A stretch of DNA of 64,000 nucleotides from Sinomonas humi (GTDB taxonomy: Bacteria; Actinomycetota; Actinomycetes; Actinomycetales; Micrococcaceae). A program made the position numbers and the translations under genes. The stretch is from assembly GCF_000802235.1 (NCBI RefSeq), contig NZ_JTDL01000104.1, positions 62,001-126,000 of the forward strand, read 5' to 3'. The notes beneath the pieces are model-generated. The model saw only the letters and a list, made by a program, of their open reading frames with translations. It had not been told where the DNA came from and did not search any database. Positions 17,666 through 26,978 of the stretch are shown piece after piece; positions within the stretch are counted from its first letter, which is position 1; each line of letters begins with the position of its first letter.

Positions 17666-18672
17666 CGCTCGCACCCGAGGGGCGCCGGCTGCTGCGCATC
17701 GAGCAGCGCAACGCCGAGACGCCCGTGGAGCGCAAGCCCGAGTGGATCAAGGCCAAAGTCCACATGGGCCCGGAGTTCATCCAGCTCAAGAACCAGGTGA
17801 AGAAGGAAGGCCTCCACACCGTGTGCGAGGAGGCCGGCTGCCCCAACATCTTCGAATGCTGGGAGGACAAGGAGGCCACCTTCCTCATCGGCGGCTCCGA
17901 GTGCACGCGGCGGTGCGACTTCTGCCAGATCGACACCGGCAAGCCCTCGCCGCTGGACCGCTTCGAGCCCACCAAGGTCGCCCGCTCCGTCCTGTCAATG
18001 GGCCTGCGCTACGCGACCGTCACCGGCGTCGCACGCGACGACCTCGAGGACGAGGGCACCTGGCTCTACGCGGAGACCATCCGCAAGATCCACGAGCTCA
18101 ACCCCGGCACGGGCGTGGAGATCCTCATCCCGGACTTCTCCGGCAAGCCGGAGCACATCGCCGCGATCTGCGAGGCCCAGCCCGAGGTCTTCGCGCACAA
18201 CGTCGAGACCGTGCCGCGGATCTTCAAGCGCATCCGCCCGGCGTTCCGGTACGAGCGCTCCCTCGATGTCATCACCCAGGGCAGGAACCGGGGCATGGTC
18301 ACCAAGTCAAACCTCATCCTCGGGATGGGCGAGACCCGCGAGGAGGTCTCGCAGGCCATGCGCGACCTCTACGAGGCCGGCTGCGACCTGCTCACCATCA
18401 CCCAGTACCTGCGGCCCTCCGAGCGGCACCACCCCGTGGACCGCTGGGTCAAGCCGCAGGAGTTCCTCGAGCTCTCCCACGAGGCAGAGGAGATCGGGTT
18501 CCTCGGCGTCATGAGCGGCCCTCTCGTTCGCTCCTCGTACCGCGCCGGTCGCCTGTGGGCGACCGCCATGCGCAAGAAGGGCCGCGAGATCCCGCCCCAG
18601 CTCGCCCACATCGAATCCTCAGGCACCACCCGGCAAGAGGCCGCGAGCCTTCTCGCCGCCAACGTGCGCTGA
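17662..18672 (+). CDS. lipA: Lipoyl synthase (radical SAM)
   Basis: A 336-residue radical-SAM enzyme that inserts two sulfurs into octanoyl groups on lipoyl domains. The auxiliary [4Fe-4S] cluster ligands are in [12 protein letters not shown]. The SAM-binding cluster is CTRRCDFC, the CxxxCxxC variant normal for LipA. The C-terminal RSSYRAG segment carries the conserved Arg-Ser-Ser. Start GTG 17662 overlaps the lipB stop and is preceded by AAGGAG at 8 bases. A hairpin terminator follows at 18688-18728. Confidence 0.97.
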   Translation: MTLAPEGRRLLRIEQRNAETPVERKPEWIKAKVHMGPEFIQLKNQVKKEGLHTVCEEAGCPNIFECWEDKEATFLIGGSECTRRCDFCQIDTGKPSPLDRFEPTKVARSVLSMGLRYATVTGVARDDLEDEGTWLYAETIRKIHELNPGTGVEILIPDFSGKPEHIAAICEAQPEVFAHNVETVPRIFKRIRPAFRYERSLDVITQGRNRGMVTKSNLILGMGETREEVSQAMRDLYEAGCDLLTITQYLRPSERHHPVDRWVKPQEFLELSHEAEEIGFLGVMSGPLVRSSYRAGRLWATAMRKKGREIPPQLAHIESSGTTRQEAASLLAANVR

Positions 18673-18687
18673 TTCACCTGCGCATTC

Positions 18688-18728
18688 AAACGCCGCCCTT
18701 CCGGACGAGGTCTGGGAGGGCGGCGTTT
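18688..18728 (+). terminator. Hairpin terminator after lipA
   Basis: AAACGCCGCCC at 18688-18698 pairs perfectly with 18718-18728. The 3' arm ends in GTTT. It ends 5 bases before the -10 of the next gene. Confidence 0.8.
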
Positions 18729-18732
18729 CACT

Positions 18733-18738
18733 TAGAAT
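18733..18738 (+). promoter_or_regulatory. -10 element of a probable leaderless promoter (DUF4191 gene)
   Basis: TAGAAT ends 9 bases before ATG 18748, and no Shine-Dalgarno is seen. A transcript would start at or within 2-3 bases of the start codon. Confidence 0.45.
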
Positions 18739-18747
18739 TGAAGCACT

Positions 18748-19467
18748 ATGGCGAAGAACACCTCCAACACGCCCTCGGATCGAGATCCGAAGAAGGCGAA
18801 GAAGCCGAACAGCTTCAAGCAGATGCTCCAGGTCTTCCAGATGACCCGGCGAGCGGACCCGAACGTCGTCTGGCTCATGGCGCTGGTGTTCCTCGTCGTC
18901 GTCGGCCTCGGCGTGCTGATCGGCGCGCTGCTCGAGAACTGGATCACGGGCCTCATCGTCGGCATCCTCCTCGGAGTCCTCGGTGCCATCCTGATCCTGA
19001 GCCGCCGGGCCGAGCGGGCTGCGTTCTCCCAGATCGAAGGGCAGCCGGGTGCCGCAGGCGCCGCGCTGAACACCCTGCGGCGGGGCTGGATCGTCGAAGA
19101 GCAGCCTGTCGCAATCAATCCGCGCACCCAGGACCTCGTGTTCCGTGCGGTGGGACGCCCCGGCGTCGTCCTCGTCTCTGAGGGGCCTTCGGGCCGTGTC
19201 CGTCCTCTGGTCGACTCCGAGCGCAAGCGTCTGGCGCGTATTCTCCCGAACGTTCCGATCACCGTCATCGAGAGCGGCCGCGAGGACGGCCAAACCCCGC
19301 TTAACAAGGTCGCCAAGCGAATGCAGAAGCTCAAGCCCGAACTGACCAAGGTCGAGGTTCAGGCCATCAACAAGCGGCTCGCCTCACTCGGCCCGCGCCT
19401 GCCGATTCCCAAGGGCATCGACCCCACGCGCATCCGTCCCGACCGCCGTGCGATGCGCGGTCGCTGA
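18748..19467 (+). CDS. DUF4191 family membrane protein (Rv2219-like)
   Basis: A 239-residue protein of the actinobacterial DUF4191 family, function unknown. A basic, disordered N-terminus (Lys-rich, residues 1-25) precedes two closely spaced membrane helices at about 41-60 and 65-85. The remainder is a soluble, basic cytoplasmic domain containing RGWIVEEQPVAINPRTQDLVFRA-type strands and a Lys/Arg-rich C-terminus. Its place between lipA and an RDD protein upstream of glnA1 matches M. tuberculosis Rv2219, which supports the assignment. It has its own promoter and terminator. Confidence 0.88.
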   Translation: MAKNTSNTPSDRDPKKAKKPNSFKQMLQVFQMTRRADPNVVWLMALVFLVVVGLGVLIGALLENWITGLIVGILLGVLGAILILSRRAERAAFSQIEGQPGAAGAALNTLRRGWIVEEQPVAINPRTQDLVFRAVGRPGVVLVSEGPSGRVRPLVDSERKRLARILPNVPITVIESGREDGQTPLNKVAKRMQKLKPELTKVEVQAINKRLASLGPRLPIPKGIDPTRIRPDRRAMRGR

Positions 19468-19479
19468 GCACAGCTTCCT

Positions 19480-19527
19480 GAGACGGCGAAGGGCCCGGAC
19501 GTTCCTGTCCGGGCCCTTCGCCGTCTC
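19480..19527. terminator. Bidirectional hairpin terminator with 21-bp perfect stem
   Basis: 19480-19500 is the exact complement of 19507-19527, with a 6-nt loop. It lies between the convergent DUF4191 gene (stop 19467) and RDD gene (stop at 19538). Confidence 0.9.
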
Positions 19528-19537
19528 GGGCGGCAAC

Positions 19538-19972
19538 CTAGAGGCGCACTAGAACGGTCCTGGCGGCCTTGTCGTGGAGACCGCGCTGATCTGCGTCAAA
19601 CACGACCGCTGGAATCACGAGACAAAGCAGCACGGTTCGCACGATTGCTGCCAGGATGCCCGCCGGCGCGCCCCCGAGCCGGACGACCTTGAGCCCGAGC
19701 GCCCGGTGCCCGAGGCTGTAGCCGACAGTGCCGACGAGAACCATCTGCTCGAGAGCGAAGATGCCAAGCGTCGCGGATGAGTTGCCGTGGAAGAAGGCGG
19801 TCGAGATCAGCAGGCACGCCGCCCAATCGATGCAGAGGGCGACGACGCGACGACCCGGCCGGGCAATAGAACCGCGGCCGGTACGCGGCAGACCGAGGCC
19901 TCGACCAGGGTAGTGCCCGGGCTCCGTCGGGGGCCCACTGATCCAGGAACTCAGGTCTCTTCGGTCGATCAC
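19538..19972 (-). CDS. RDD family membrane protein
   Basis: A 144-residue RDD-domain protein. The family is named for an Arg-Asp-Asp motif in helix 1; here the equivalent segment reads RRVVALCIDWAACLL, so the first Asp position differs. Three hydrophobic helices lie at about 44-60, 68-87 and 105-125, with the conserved GHRALGLKVVRL loop between helices 2 and 3. The C-terminal FDADQRGLHDKAARTVLV is typical of the family, whose function (possibly transport) is unknown. It is transcribed divergently from glnA1 and matches mycobacterial Rv2219A in position. Confidence 0.88.
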   Translation of the reverse strand: MIDRRDLSSWISGPPTEPGHYPGRGLGLPRTGRGSIARPGRRVVALCIDWAACLLISTAFFHGNSSATLGIFALEQMVLVGTVGYSLGHRALGLKVVRLGGAPAGILAAIVRTVLLCLVIPAVVFDADQRGLHDKAARTVLVRL

Positions 19973-20063
19973 CGATCCAGTCTAGTTGGCTCTTCTGTGA
20001 CGTCCCCGCCTTGGCGGAGCGGCCGAGTGCCGCCTAGCGTGGGACCAGTAGCAGCCACGTGAT

Positions 20064-20101
20064 GTAACGTCGCTGAAACAATATGGACACTGCCGAGTAA
20101 C
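20064..20101 (+). promoter_or_regulatory. GlnR-type operator upstream of glnA1
   Basis: The half-sites are GTAAC (20064-20068), GAAAC (20075-20079), GACAC (20086-20090) and GTAAC (20097-20101). All are separated by exactly 6 bases, an 11-bp period. This matches the actinobacterial GlnR architecture gTnAC-n6-GaAAC repeated. The first pair is a perfect match and the second pair is degenerate. It lies about 115-150 bases upstream of the glnA1 start, in the divergent region shared with the RDD gene. Regulation by a GlnR homologue (not in this window) is inferred. Confidence 0.7.
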
Positions 20102-20215
20102 GCCGCGTTCGTAGGCTGGGTCGCGTTGCAGCACGGTGCCGCCCGCGCGGCGATGCTGCCTGCGCGCCGCCGTTTCGCGCCCGGTGCGTGCCATCCCGAT
20201 CTGTAAGGAGAACAG

Positions 20216-21640
<1,425 letters not shown>

Positions 21641-21676
21641 CCAGCGTGCGGTGTAGCCGCACGCACTTCGCCCCTC

Positions 21677-21728
21677 AAGAGTCCGCACGAGCAGCGGTGC
21701 CGATCGGCCCGTGCTCGTGCGGACTCTT
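21677..21728 (+). terminator. Hairpin terminator after glnA1
   Basis: A perfect 17-bp stem, 21677-21693 with 21712-21728, has an 18-nt loop. It starts 37 bases after the glnA1 stop. Confidence 0.85.
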
Positions 21729-21810
21729 CTGCGTTACACGGCCTTGTCGGAACGCCCCACCCATGTGGGCGGTCTGTAGTGTAGGGGGCGTATCGGACGA
21801 AGGAAGAACA

Positions 21811-22026
21811 ATGAATTTTGCACTCTTCGTGAAAGAGCCCGGCCAGGATTCAGTCCTGCATCTGCGGTTTGAGGCGCAGGACGACGACGAAGCACTGCGG
21901 ATCGCGGCGACAGAGGTCGAGCAACTGCGACTCGGCCCAGCAGAATTGATCTTGGAAGAAGCCGACCTGCGTCGCGACGACCGGCTTGCCGTCTGGCAGT
22001 TCAACAGCGAGACAGACCAGCCCTGA
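21811..22026 (+). CDS. Small acidic hypothetical protein
   Basis: A 71-residue, strongly acidic cytoplasmic protein that I do not recognise. It looks like a compact alpha/beta fold: an N-terminal strand (MNFALFVKEP), a second strand (VLHLRF), a helix (DDDEALRIAATEVEQL) and C-terminal strands ending in DRLAVWQF. ATG 21811 is preceded by GAAGGAAG at a good distance, which makes the ORF credible. It faces the minus-strand small genes behind glnE (convergent, 12 bases apart). Confidence 0.7.
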   Translation: MNFALFVKEPGQDSVLHLRFEAQDDDEALRIAATEVEQLRLGPAELILEEADLRRDDRLAVWQFNSETDQP

Positions 22027-22038
22027 GCTTGGCTCCTC

Positions 22039-22215
22039 CTACTGTCCTCGTCGCCAAGCGTCGAACGCCGCCGCGCGGTCGCGCTCCCTCATCGCTTCAA
22101 GGGTCCTGACCAGCTTTCCCTCGCTGGCGGCGAGCGCAACCGCCGCCTCCTCAAGTCGTTCGACGAGGCCTTCAAGTCGGCCGAGATCGACCGACGGAAC
22201 TGCTTCTTCGCTCAT
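22039..22215 (-). CDS. Small helical hypothetical protein
   Basis: A 58-residue ORF, below common length cut-offs. It has an excellent GAGGGAG Shine-Dalgarno 5 bases before ATG 22215. The sequence is almost entirely an amphipathic helix with a heptad-like pattern (LGRLEGLVERLEEAAVALA, then MRERDRAAAFDAWRRG), suggesting a coiled coil. Its start overlaps the stop of the upstream 55-codon ORF as ATGA, so it is probably translationally coupled and part of the glnA2-glnE transcript. No family was recognised. Confidence 0.6.
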   Translation of the reverse strand: MSEEAVPSVDLGRLEGLVERLEEAAVALAASEGKLVRTLEAMRERDRAAAFDAWRRGQ

Positions 22216-22379
22216 CGCTCTCCCTCTCGCTGGAACGCCCGATCGTCGGGCCCGGCTCCCCCCGCATCAACTGTGCCAATTCCGAAGACGGGCCGCATCC
22301 GTAGCCAGTACTCGAATCCGGGCGCCGCGAAGCAGCGCACCACGTAGGTCAGAGATTCACCGGTACTCGCCGCGACCAC
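22212..22379 (-). CDS. Small hypothetical protein between glnE and the helical small protein
   Basis: A 55-codon ORF from GTG 22379. The middle looks protein-like (LTYVVRCFAAPGFEYWLR), followed by a Gly/Asp-rich tail. The TGA overlaps the ATG of the next small gene, a junction style used throughout this chromosome for real gene pairs, which argues that it is translated. The Shine-Dalgarno is weak (GGGATGGG). The same frame continues upstream past a stop into the 45-codon ORF at 22410-22547, so the two could also be fragments of one decayed gene. Confidence 0.4.
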   Translation of the reverse strand: MVAASTGESLTYVVRCFAAPGFEYWLRMRPVFGIGTVDAGGAGPDDRAFQREGER

Positions 22380-22409
22380 AGGTACCCATCCCGGCCCGCA
22401 CGACGGCGG

Positions 22410-22547
22410 TCAGCCGGCGATCGTCGGAAGGATCACCACGGCGTCGCCCAGCGCCACGACGTCATGGCGAGGGGCCGGGAGCGCGACCAGGTGCCCCTCC
22501 TCGACCCTCGTCTCCCCGTGCCCCCGGTCGTCACCCGCCGACGGCAT
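22410..22547 (-). pseudogene. Possible MoaD/ThiS-like tail fragment overlapping the glnE 3' end
   Basis: A 45-codon ORF starting inside the last codons of glnE. Its C-terminal part (ALGDAVVILPTIAG, then stop) resembles the GD-x-V-x-x-x-P-x-x-G-G end of ubiquitin-like sulfur carriers MoaD and ThiS. However, it lacks the final second Gly and the N-terminal half of the fold, so it cannot be a working carrier. It may be a decayed remnant or chance similarity. Confidence 0.25.
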
Positions 22548-25500
22548 AGAACTTCTCCTCGAACAGATGGCGCGCCCGCCGAGTGAGCTGAAGGTACTGC
22601 TGCTCGAGGGCGCTCGCCTGGCCCGGCGGGTAGCCGCACCAGCGGGCGACCGCTTCGAGATCTCGCCGTGAGGACGGCAGCATGTCGGAGGCCCGGCCCG
22701 TCCACACCACGTTCGCGCTGCGGATACGGCTCGCAAGCCGCCAGGTCTCGGCAAGCAGTTCCGCCTCCCGCTCCTCGAGAAAACCCAGTTCGGCCGCCGC
22801 GTGCAGGCCTGCGAGCGTCGAGGTCGTCCGAAGTTCGGGGTGCTGTGCCGCGTGTTGGAGCTGGATGAACTGCACGAGCCATTCGACGTCGCTCAGCCCA
22901 CCGCGCCCCAGTTTGAGGTGCCGCGCGGGATCAGCGCCCCGAGGAAGGCGCTCTGCCTCTACGCGTGCCTTGATGCGCCGGATCTCTGTGATGTCGGCGT
23001 GTGAGAGGTGCTCGGGGTAGCGGACGCTGTCTGCTAGCTGCATGAAATCCGCGGCCAACCCGTCGTCGCCCGCCATGGGGCGTGCCCGCAGCAGTGCCTG
23101 CCACTCCCAGACAAGCGCCCATCGACGGTAGTACTCCGCAAACGAATCCAGAGAGCGCACGAGCGGTCCAGCCTTGCCTTCGGGCCGCAGGTCCGCGTCA
23201 AGCTGCAGCACGCGCTCGGCCAGGACTGCGGGCCGAAGCGGCTGCGTCAGGAGCCCCGCCATCGCCGTGACGATTTCCTTCGCCTGCCGCTGGGCTTCGG
23301 ACGGGTCAGCGCCGGGCAAGGGACGGTGGACGTACATGACGTCCGCGTCGGAACCGTAGCCGATCTCGCGGCCGCCCTGTCGACCCATCGCGACGACGAG
23401 CACACGAGTCAGGAGGGGCGCCCTCGCCGCCGCCTGTTCCTCCGCGACGCGAAGCGCCCCGAGGACGGCCGCTTGGTCCGCATCAGCGAGAGCGTTCCCC
23501 ACCTGGTCCTGGCCGAGCAGGCCGGCACTATCGGCGATGGCGGTGCGTAGGATCTCCCGACGCCGGATGAGCCGCACGAGCCGCATCCGGGCGGTCGGGT
23601 CGTCATGGCGCGAGATCTTGGACTGGATCTCCTGCCACTGCGCCTCGAGGGGTATGGGCGTGAGGTCCTTTTCGTGGCCCAACCATGCAACAGACTCGGG
23701 CGAGACCTCGAGGAGGTCCGCGATGAGCCGGGAGTTCGCGAGGACGTGGCACAGCCTCTCGGCCGCCGCTGCGGAATCCCTGAGCATGCCGAGGTACCAG
23801 TGGGTCGTTCCGAGGGCCTCGCTGACGCGGCGGAAGGCGAGCAGTCCGGCGTCCGGGTCGACGCCCTGCGCGAGCCAGTCGAGCAGGACCGGCAGGAGCT
23901 GGCGCTGGAGCGCGGCGCGTCGGCTCACTCCCGCAGTGAGGGCCTCGATGTGCCGCATCGCGCCCTGCGGGTCGCTGTAGCCGAGGGCTGCGAGGCGCCC
24001 CTGAGCGGCCTCGGGCGAGAGCTTTGCCTCCTCGGGGCTCAGATTGGCGACCGTGTTGAGAAGCGGGCGGTAGAAGATCCGCTCATGCAACTCTCGGACG
24101 CTCCGCTTAGTCCTGTGCCACGAGTCGAGCAGAGCCTCGGGAGACGCCTTGCTCGTGTCCATGATGCCCTGAACAGCCCGAGCGAGCGCGCGGAGAGCAT
24201 CCTCCCTGACGGGCATGAGATGAGTCCGCCGGAGTTGGCTCAGCTGGATGCGGTGCTCGAGGAGACGGAGCCGGCGGTAGGAGGCATCGAATTCGGCGGC
24301 GGCGCTGCGTCCGATATAGCCTCCCGCGGCAAGCGCCGCGATTGCAGATGTCGTATCGCGAACCCGCAGCGACTCGTCCGCGCGCCCGTGAACGAGTTGG
24401 AGGAGCTGGACGGTGAATTCGACATCGCGCAGGCCGCCGGCCCCGAGCTTGATCTGCCGCTCGGCCTCGGCTGGTGGAATGTGCTCCGTGACGCGCCGGC
24501 GCATGGCCTGGACCGAGTCGACGAACCCGTCGCGTCCTGCAGAGGACCAGACAAATGGGGCGACCGCCCGCTCGTAGCGGGCGCCCAATTCCGGATCGCC
24601 CGCAATGCAGCGGGCCTTGAGCAGCGCCTGGAATTCCCAGCTCTCGGCCCAGCGCTCGTAGTACGCGACGTGCGAATCGAGCGTCCGCACGAGCGGGCCG
24701 TCCTTGCCTTCCGGGCGGAGGTTCGCATCGACCTGCCACAGACCTGGCTCGCGCGCCGTCCCCGACACGGCGCGCGCGAGGCCGGTTGCGAGGCTTGTCC
24801 CGATGCTGAGGACCGTCGAGGGGTCCATCCCCGGTTCGGCATCGACGACATAGATGACGTCGACATCCGAGATGTAATTGAGCTCGCGGGCGCCACATTT
24901 GCCCATTCCGATGACGGCGAGGGCGACGGCGTCGACAGCCTCGGCGCCGAACGTCACCGCCGCCTCGGCGCGGGCGACGGCGAGGCCCGCCTCGAGCGCT
25001 CCGGCTGCCAGATCCGCGAGCTCGGCCGCCGCGGCAGGCAGGAAGTCAGTCGGAGACGCGGCGCCCAGGTCGCGGATTGCGAGTTCGCACAGATGACGGC
25101 GGTAGCTCACCCGAAGGGCCTCCCAGCCCTCGGAGCCCACACTGCTCGCGACCGGACGGCGAGCAGAGGGATCGCCCCCTACCGAGTGGAGAAGCGACGC
25201 CCTGAGCGCTACTGGGTCCGCGCCCTGTGGCTCCGCCGAAGGCACAGTGTCAAAGACGTCCAGGTGTTCGGGATGCCGGATCAGGAAGTCCCCGAGGGCC
25301 TCCGACGCGCCAAGAAGCCTGAACAACGGCTCCGACCGTGACAGACCGGCCTCGACAGTCTCCCGGAGACGGGGTGCCTTCTCGAGGAGCCGCACGAGCG
25401 CGACGAGCGCACTGTCCGGGTCCGGCGCGACTCCCAATCCCTCCAGCAGGACCTCCTCGTCGATCCCCTCCAACTCGGGCGCTGTGAGAAAGCGCTCGGC

Positions 25501-25557
25501 CCTTTCTGGGTCGGACGAACCGAGGGCGATGAGCCGGCGGGTAAGGCTGGGCGCCAT
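22531..25557 (-). CDS. glnE: Bifunctional glutamine synthetase adenylyltransferase/deadenylase
   Basis: A 1008-residue two-headed nucleotidyltransferase that adds AMP to, and removes AMP from, the GSI tyrosine (Tyr402 of the adjacent glnA product). Each half has an NTase core with a GxG...DxD motif: ISDVDVIYVV in the N-terminal deadenylase half and GSDADVMYV in the C-terminal adenylylase half. Each is followed by RPEGKDGPLVR or RPEGKAGPLVR and a KLGxGGLxDVE segment. Length is normal for actinobacterial GlnE. It starts 6 bases after the glnA2 stop, so the two are cotranscribed, with regulator and substrate encoded together. Confidence 0.97.
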   Translation of the reverse strand: MAPSLTRRLIALGSSDPERAERFLTAPELEGIDEEVLLEGLGVAPDPDSALVALVRLLEKAPRLRETVEAGLSRSEPLFRLLGASEALGDFLIRHPEHLDVFDTVPSAEPQGADPVALRASLLHSVGGDPSARRPVASSVGSEGWEALRVSYRRHLCELAIRDLGAASPTDFLPAAAAELADLAAGALEAGLAVARAEAAVTFGAEAVDAVALAVIGMGKCGARELNYISDVDVIYVVDAEPGMDPSTVLSIGTSLATGLARAVSGTAREPGLWQVDANLRPEGKDGPLVRTLDSHVAYYERWAESWEFQALLKARCIAGDPELGARYERAVAPFVWSSAGRDGFVDSVQAMRRRVTEHIPPAEAERQIKLGAGGLRDVEFTVQLLQLVHGRADESLRVRDTTSAIAALAAGGYIGRSAAAEFDASYRRLRLLEHRIQLSQLRRTHLMPVREDALRALARAVQGIMDTSKASPEALLDSWHRTKRSVRELHERIFYRPLLNTVANLSPEEAKLSPEAAQGRLAALGYSDPQGAMRHIEALTAGVSRRAALQRQLLPVLLDWLAQGVDPDAGLLAFRRVSEALGTTHWYLGMLRDSAAAAERLCHVLANSRLIADLLEVSPESVAWLGHEKDLTPIPLEAQWQEIQSKISRHDDPTARMRLVRLIRRREILRTAIADSAGLLGQDQVGNALADADQAAVLGALRVAEEQAAARAPLLTRVLVVAMGRQGGREIGYGSDADVMYVHRPLPGADPSEAQRQAKEIVTAMAGLLTQPLRPAVLAERVLQLDADLRPEGKAGPLVRSLDSFAEYYRRWALVWEWQALLRARPMAGDDGLAADFMQLADSVRYPEHLSHADITEIRRIKARVEAERLPRGADPARHLKLGRGGLSDVEWLVQFIQLQHAAQHPELRTTSTLAGLHAAAELGFLEEREAELLAETWRLASRIRSANVVWTGRASDMLPSSRRDLEAVARWCGYPPGQASALEQQYLQLTRRARHLFEEKFYAVGG

Positions 25558-25563
25558 GTCTGA

Positions 25564-26904
25564 CTAGAGGATGCCGAGGTTGCGGTGCAGTTCGTAGGGC
25601 GTGACCTCGAGGCGGTACTCGCTCCATTCCTGCCGCTTGTTGCGCAGGAAGTACTCGAAGACCTGCTCGCCGAGGATCTCCGCCATGAGGTCCGAGTCCT
25701 CCATCGACCCGATCGCGTCGTAGAGGCTCGCGGGGAGCGGCGAATGGCCCAGGACGCGCCGCTCGGCCGACGTGAGGGACGAGATGTCGTCCTCCGCCAC
25801 GGCCGGCAGCTCGTACTCCTCCTCGATCCCCTTCAAGCCGGCCCCGAGGAGGACGGCGTAGGAGAGATAAGGGTTGGTGGCCGAATCGATGCCGCGGTAT
25901 TCGACGCGCGCCGACTGACCTTTGCCCGGCTTGTAGAGCGGGACCCGGACGAGCGCCGAGCGGTTGTTGTGGCCCCAGCTCAGGTAGCTCGGCGCCTCAC
26001 CGCCGCCCCAGAGTCGCTTGTACGAGTTCACAAACTGGTTCGTTACCGCGGTGAACTCGTTGGCGTGCCGAAGAAGGCCGGCGATGAAGTGGCGGGCTGT
26101 CTTAGAAAGCTGGAACTCCGCCCCCGGCTCGTGGAACGCGTTCGAATCCCCCTCGAAAAGCGAGAAGTGGGTGTGCATGCCGCTCCCGGGATACGCCGTG
26201 AACGGCTTTGGCATGAACGTGGCGTAGGCGCCCTGTTGGATGGCGACCTCCTTGACGACCGTGCGGAACGTCATGATGTTGTCCGCAGTCTGGAGCGCAT
26301 CAGCGTAGCGGAGGTCGATCTCGTTCTGCCCAGGGCCTCCCTCGTGGTGGCTGAACTCGACAGAGATCCCTACGGATTCGAGCATGTTGACGACAGTCCG
26401 GCGGAAGTCTTGGGCAACGCCGCCCGGGACGTGGTCGAAGTACCCACCCTGGTCAATGGGAACGGGCGCGCCGTCGGGGCCGAGCCTGTCCGACTCGAGA
26501 AGGTAGAACTCGATTTCGGGATGGGTGTAGCACGTGAACCCCATCTCGGCCGCTTTGGCGAGGGTCCGCTTGAGGACGTTGCGCGGGTCGGCGGGTGAGG
26601 GCTCGCCGTCGGGCGTGAGGATGTCGCAGAACATCCGCGACGTGGGCTCGGTCTCACCGCGCCACGGCAGAATCTGGAAGGTCGAGGGGTCCGGCTGGAG
26701 CAGCATGTCGGATTCGGACACGCGGGCGAGCCCCTCGATGGACGAACCGTCGAACCCGAGCCCCTCGTCGAACGCTCCCTCGACTTCTGCAGGGGCCAGA
26801 GCCACCGACTTGAGCGAGCCGACGACGTCGGTGAACCACAGGCGAACGAAGCGGACGTCGCGCTCCTCGATGGTCCGGAGCACGAATTCCTGCTGACGGT
26901 TCAT
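25564..26904 (-). CDS. glnA2: Glutamine synthetase type I-alpha (GlnA2-like)
   Basis: A 446-residue GSI-family enzyme without the beta-subtype insertion. Family signatures are FDGSSIEGLARV, HHEGGPGQNEID and FMPKPFTAYPGSGMHTH. In mycobacteria the paralogue GlnA2 sits next to GlnE exactly as here; its physiological substrate is uncertain, and Streptomyces paralogues include polyamine glutamylating enzymes. I prefer ATG 26904 (MNRQQEF) because it matches the family N-terminus and has GGGAGA upstream; the frame opens at 26949. It is divergent from panB. Confidence 0.93.
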   Translation of the reverse strand: MNRQQEFVLRTIEERDVRFVRLWFTDVVGSLKSVALAPAEVEGAFDEGLGFDGSSIEGLARVSESDMLLQPDPSTFQILPWRGETEPTSRMFCDILTPDGEPSPADPRNVLKRTLAKAAEMGFTCYTHPEIEFYLLESDRLGPDGAPVPIDQGGYFDHVPGGVAQDFRRTVVNMLESVGISVEFSHHEGGPGQNEIDLRYADALQTADNIMTFRTVVKEVAIQQGAYATFMPKPFTAYPGSGMHTHFSLFEGDSNAFHEPGAEFQLSKTARHFIAGLLRHANEFTAVTNQFVNSYKRLWGGGEAPSYLSWGHNNRSALVRVPLYKPGKGQSARVEYRGIDSATNPYLSYAVLLGAGLKGIEEEYELPAVAEDDISSLTSAERRVLGHSPLPASLYDAIGSMEDSDLMAEILGEQVFEYFLRNKRQEWSEYRLEVTPYELHRNLGIL

Positions 26905-26965
26905 GGGGGAGGTCTCCCTTACGGTAACGGGCCTGGGCGCTTCCCCCACTCTACTCAGCTTGGAC

Positions 26966-26971
26966 TACTCT
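26966..26971 (+). promoter_or_regulatory. -10 element of a probable leaderless panB promoter
   Basis: TACTCT ends 7 bases before ATG 26979, and no Shine-Dalgarno is present. Confidence 0.4.
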
Positions 26972-26978
26972 CGTCCGT

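Noticed and set aside
17373-19181. 602-codon plus-strand frame spanning lipA
   Set aside because: Arg/Pro/His-rich translation in a shifted frame; lipA and the DUF4191 gene explain the DNA.
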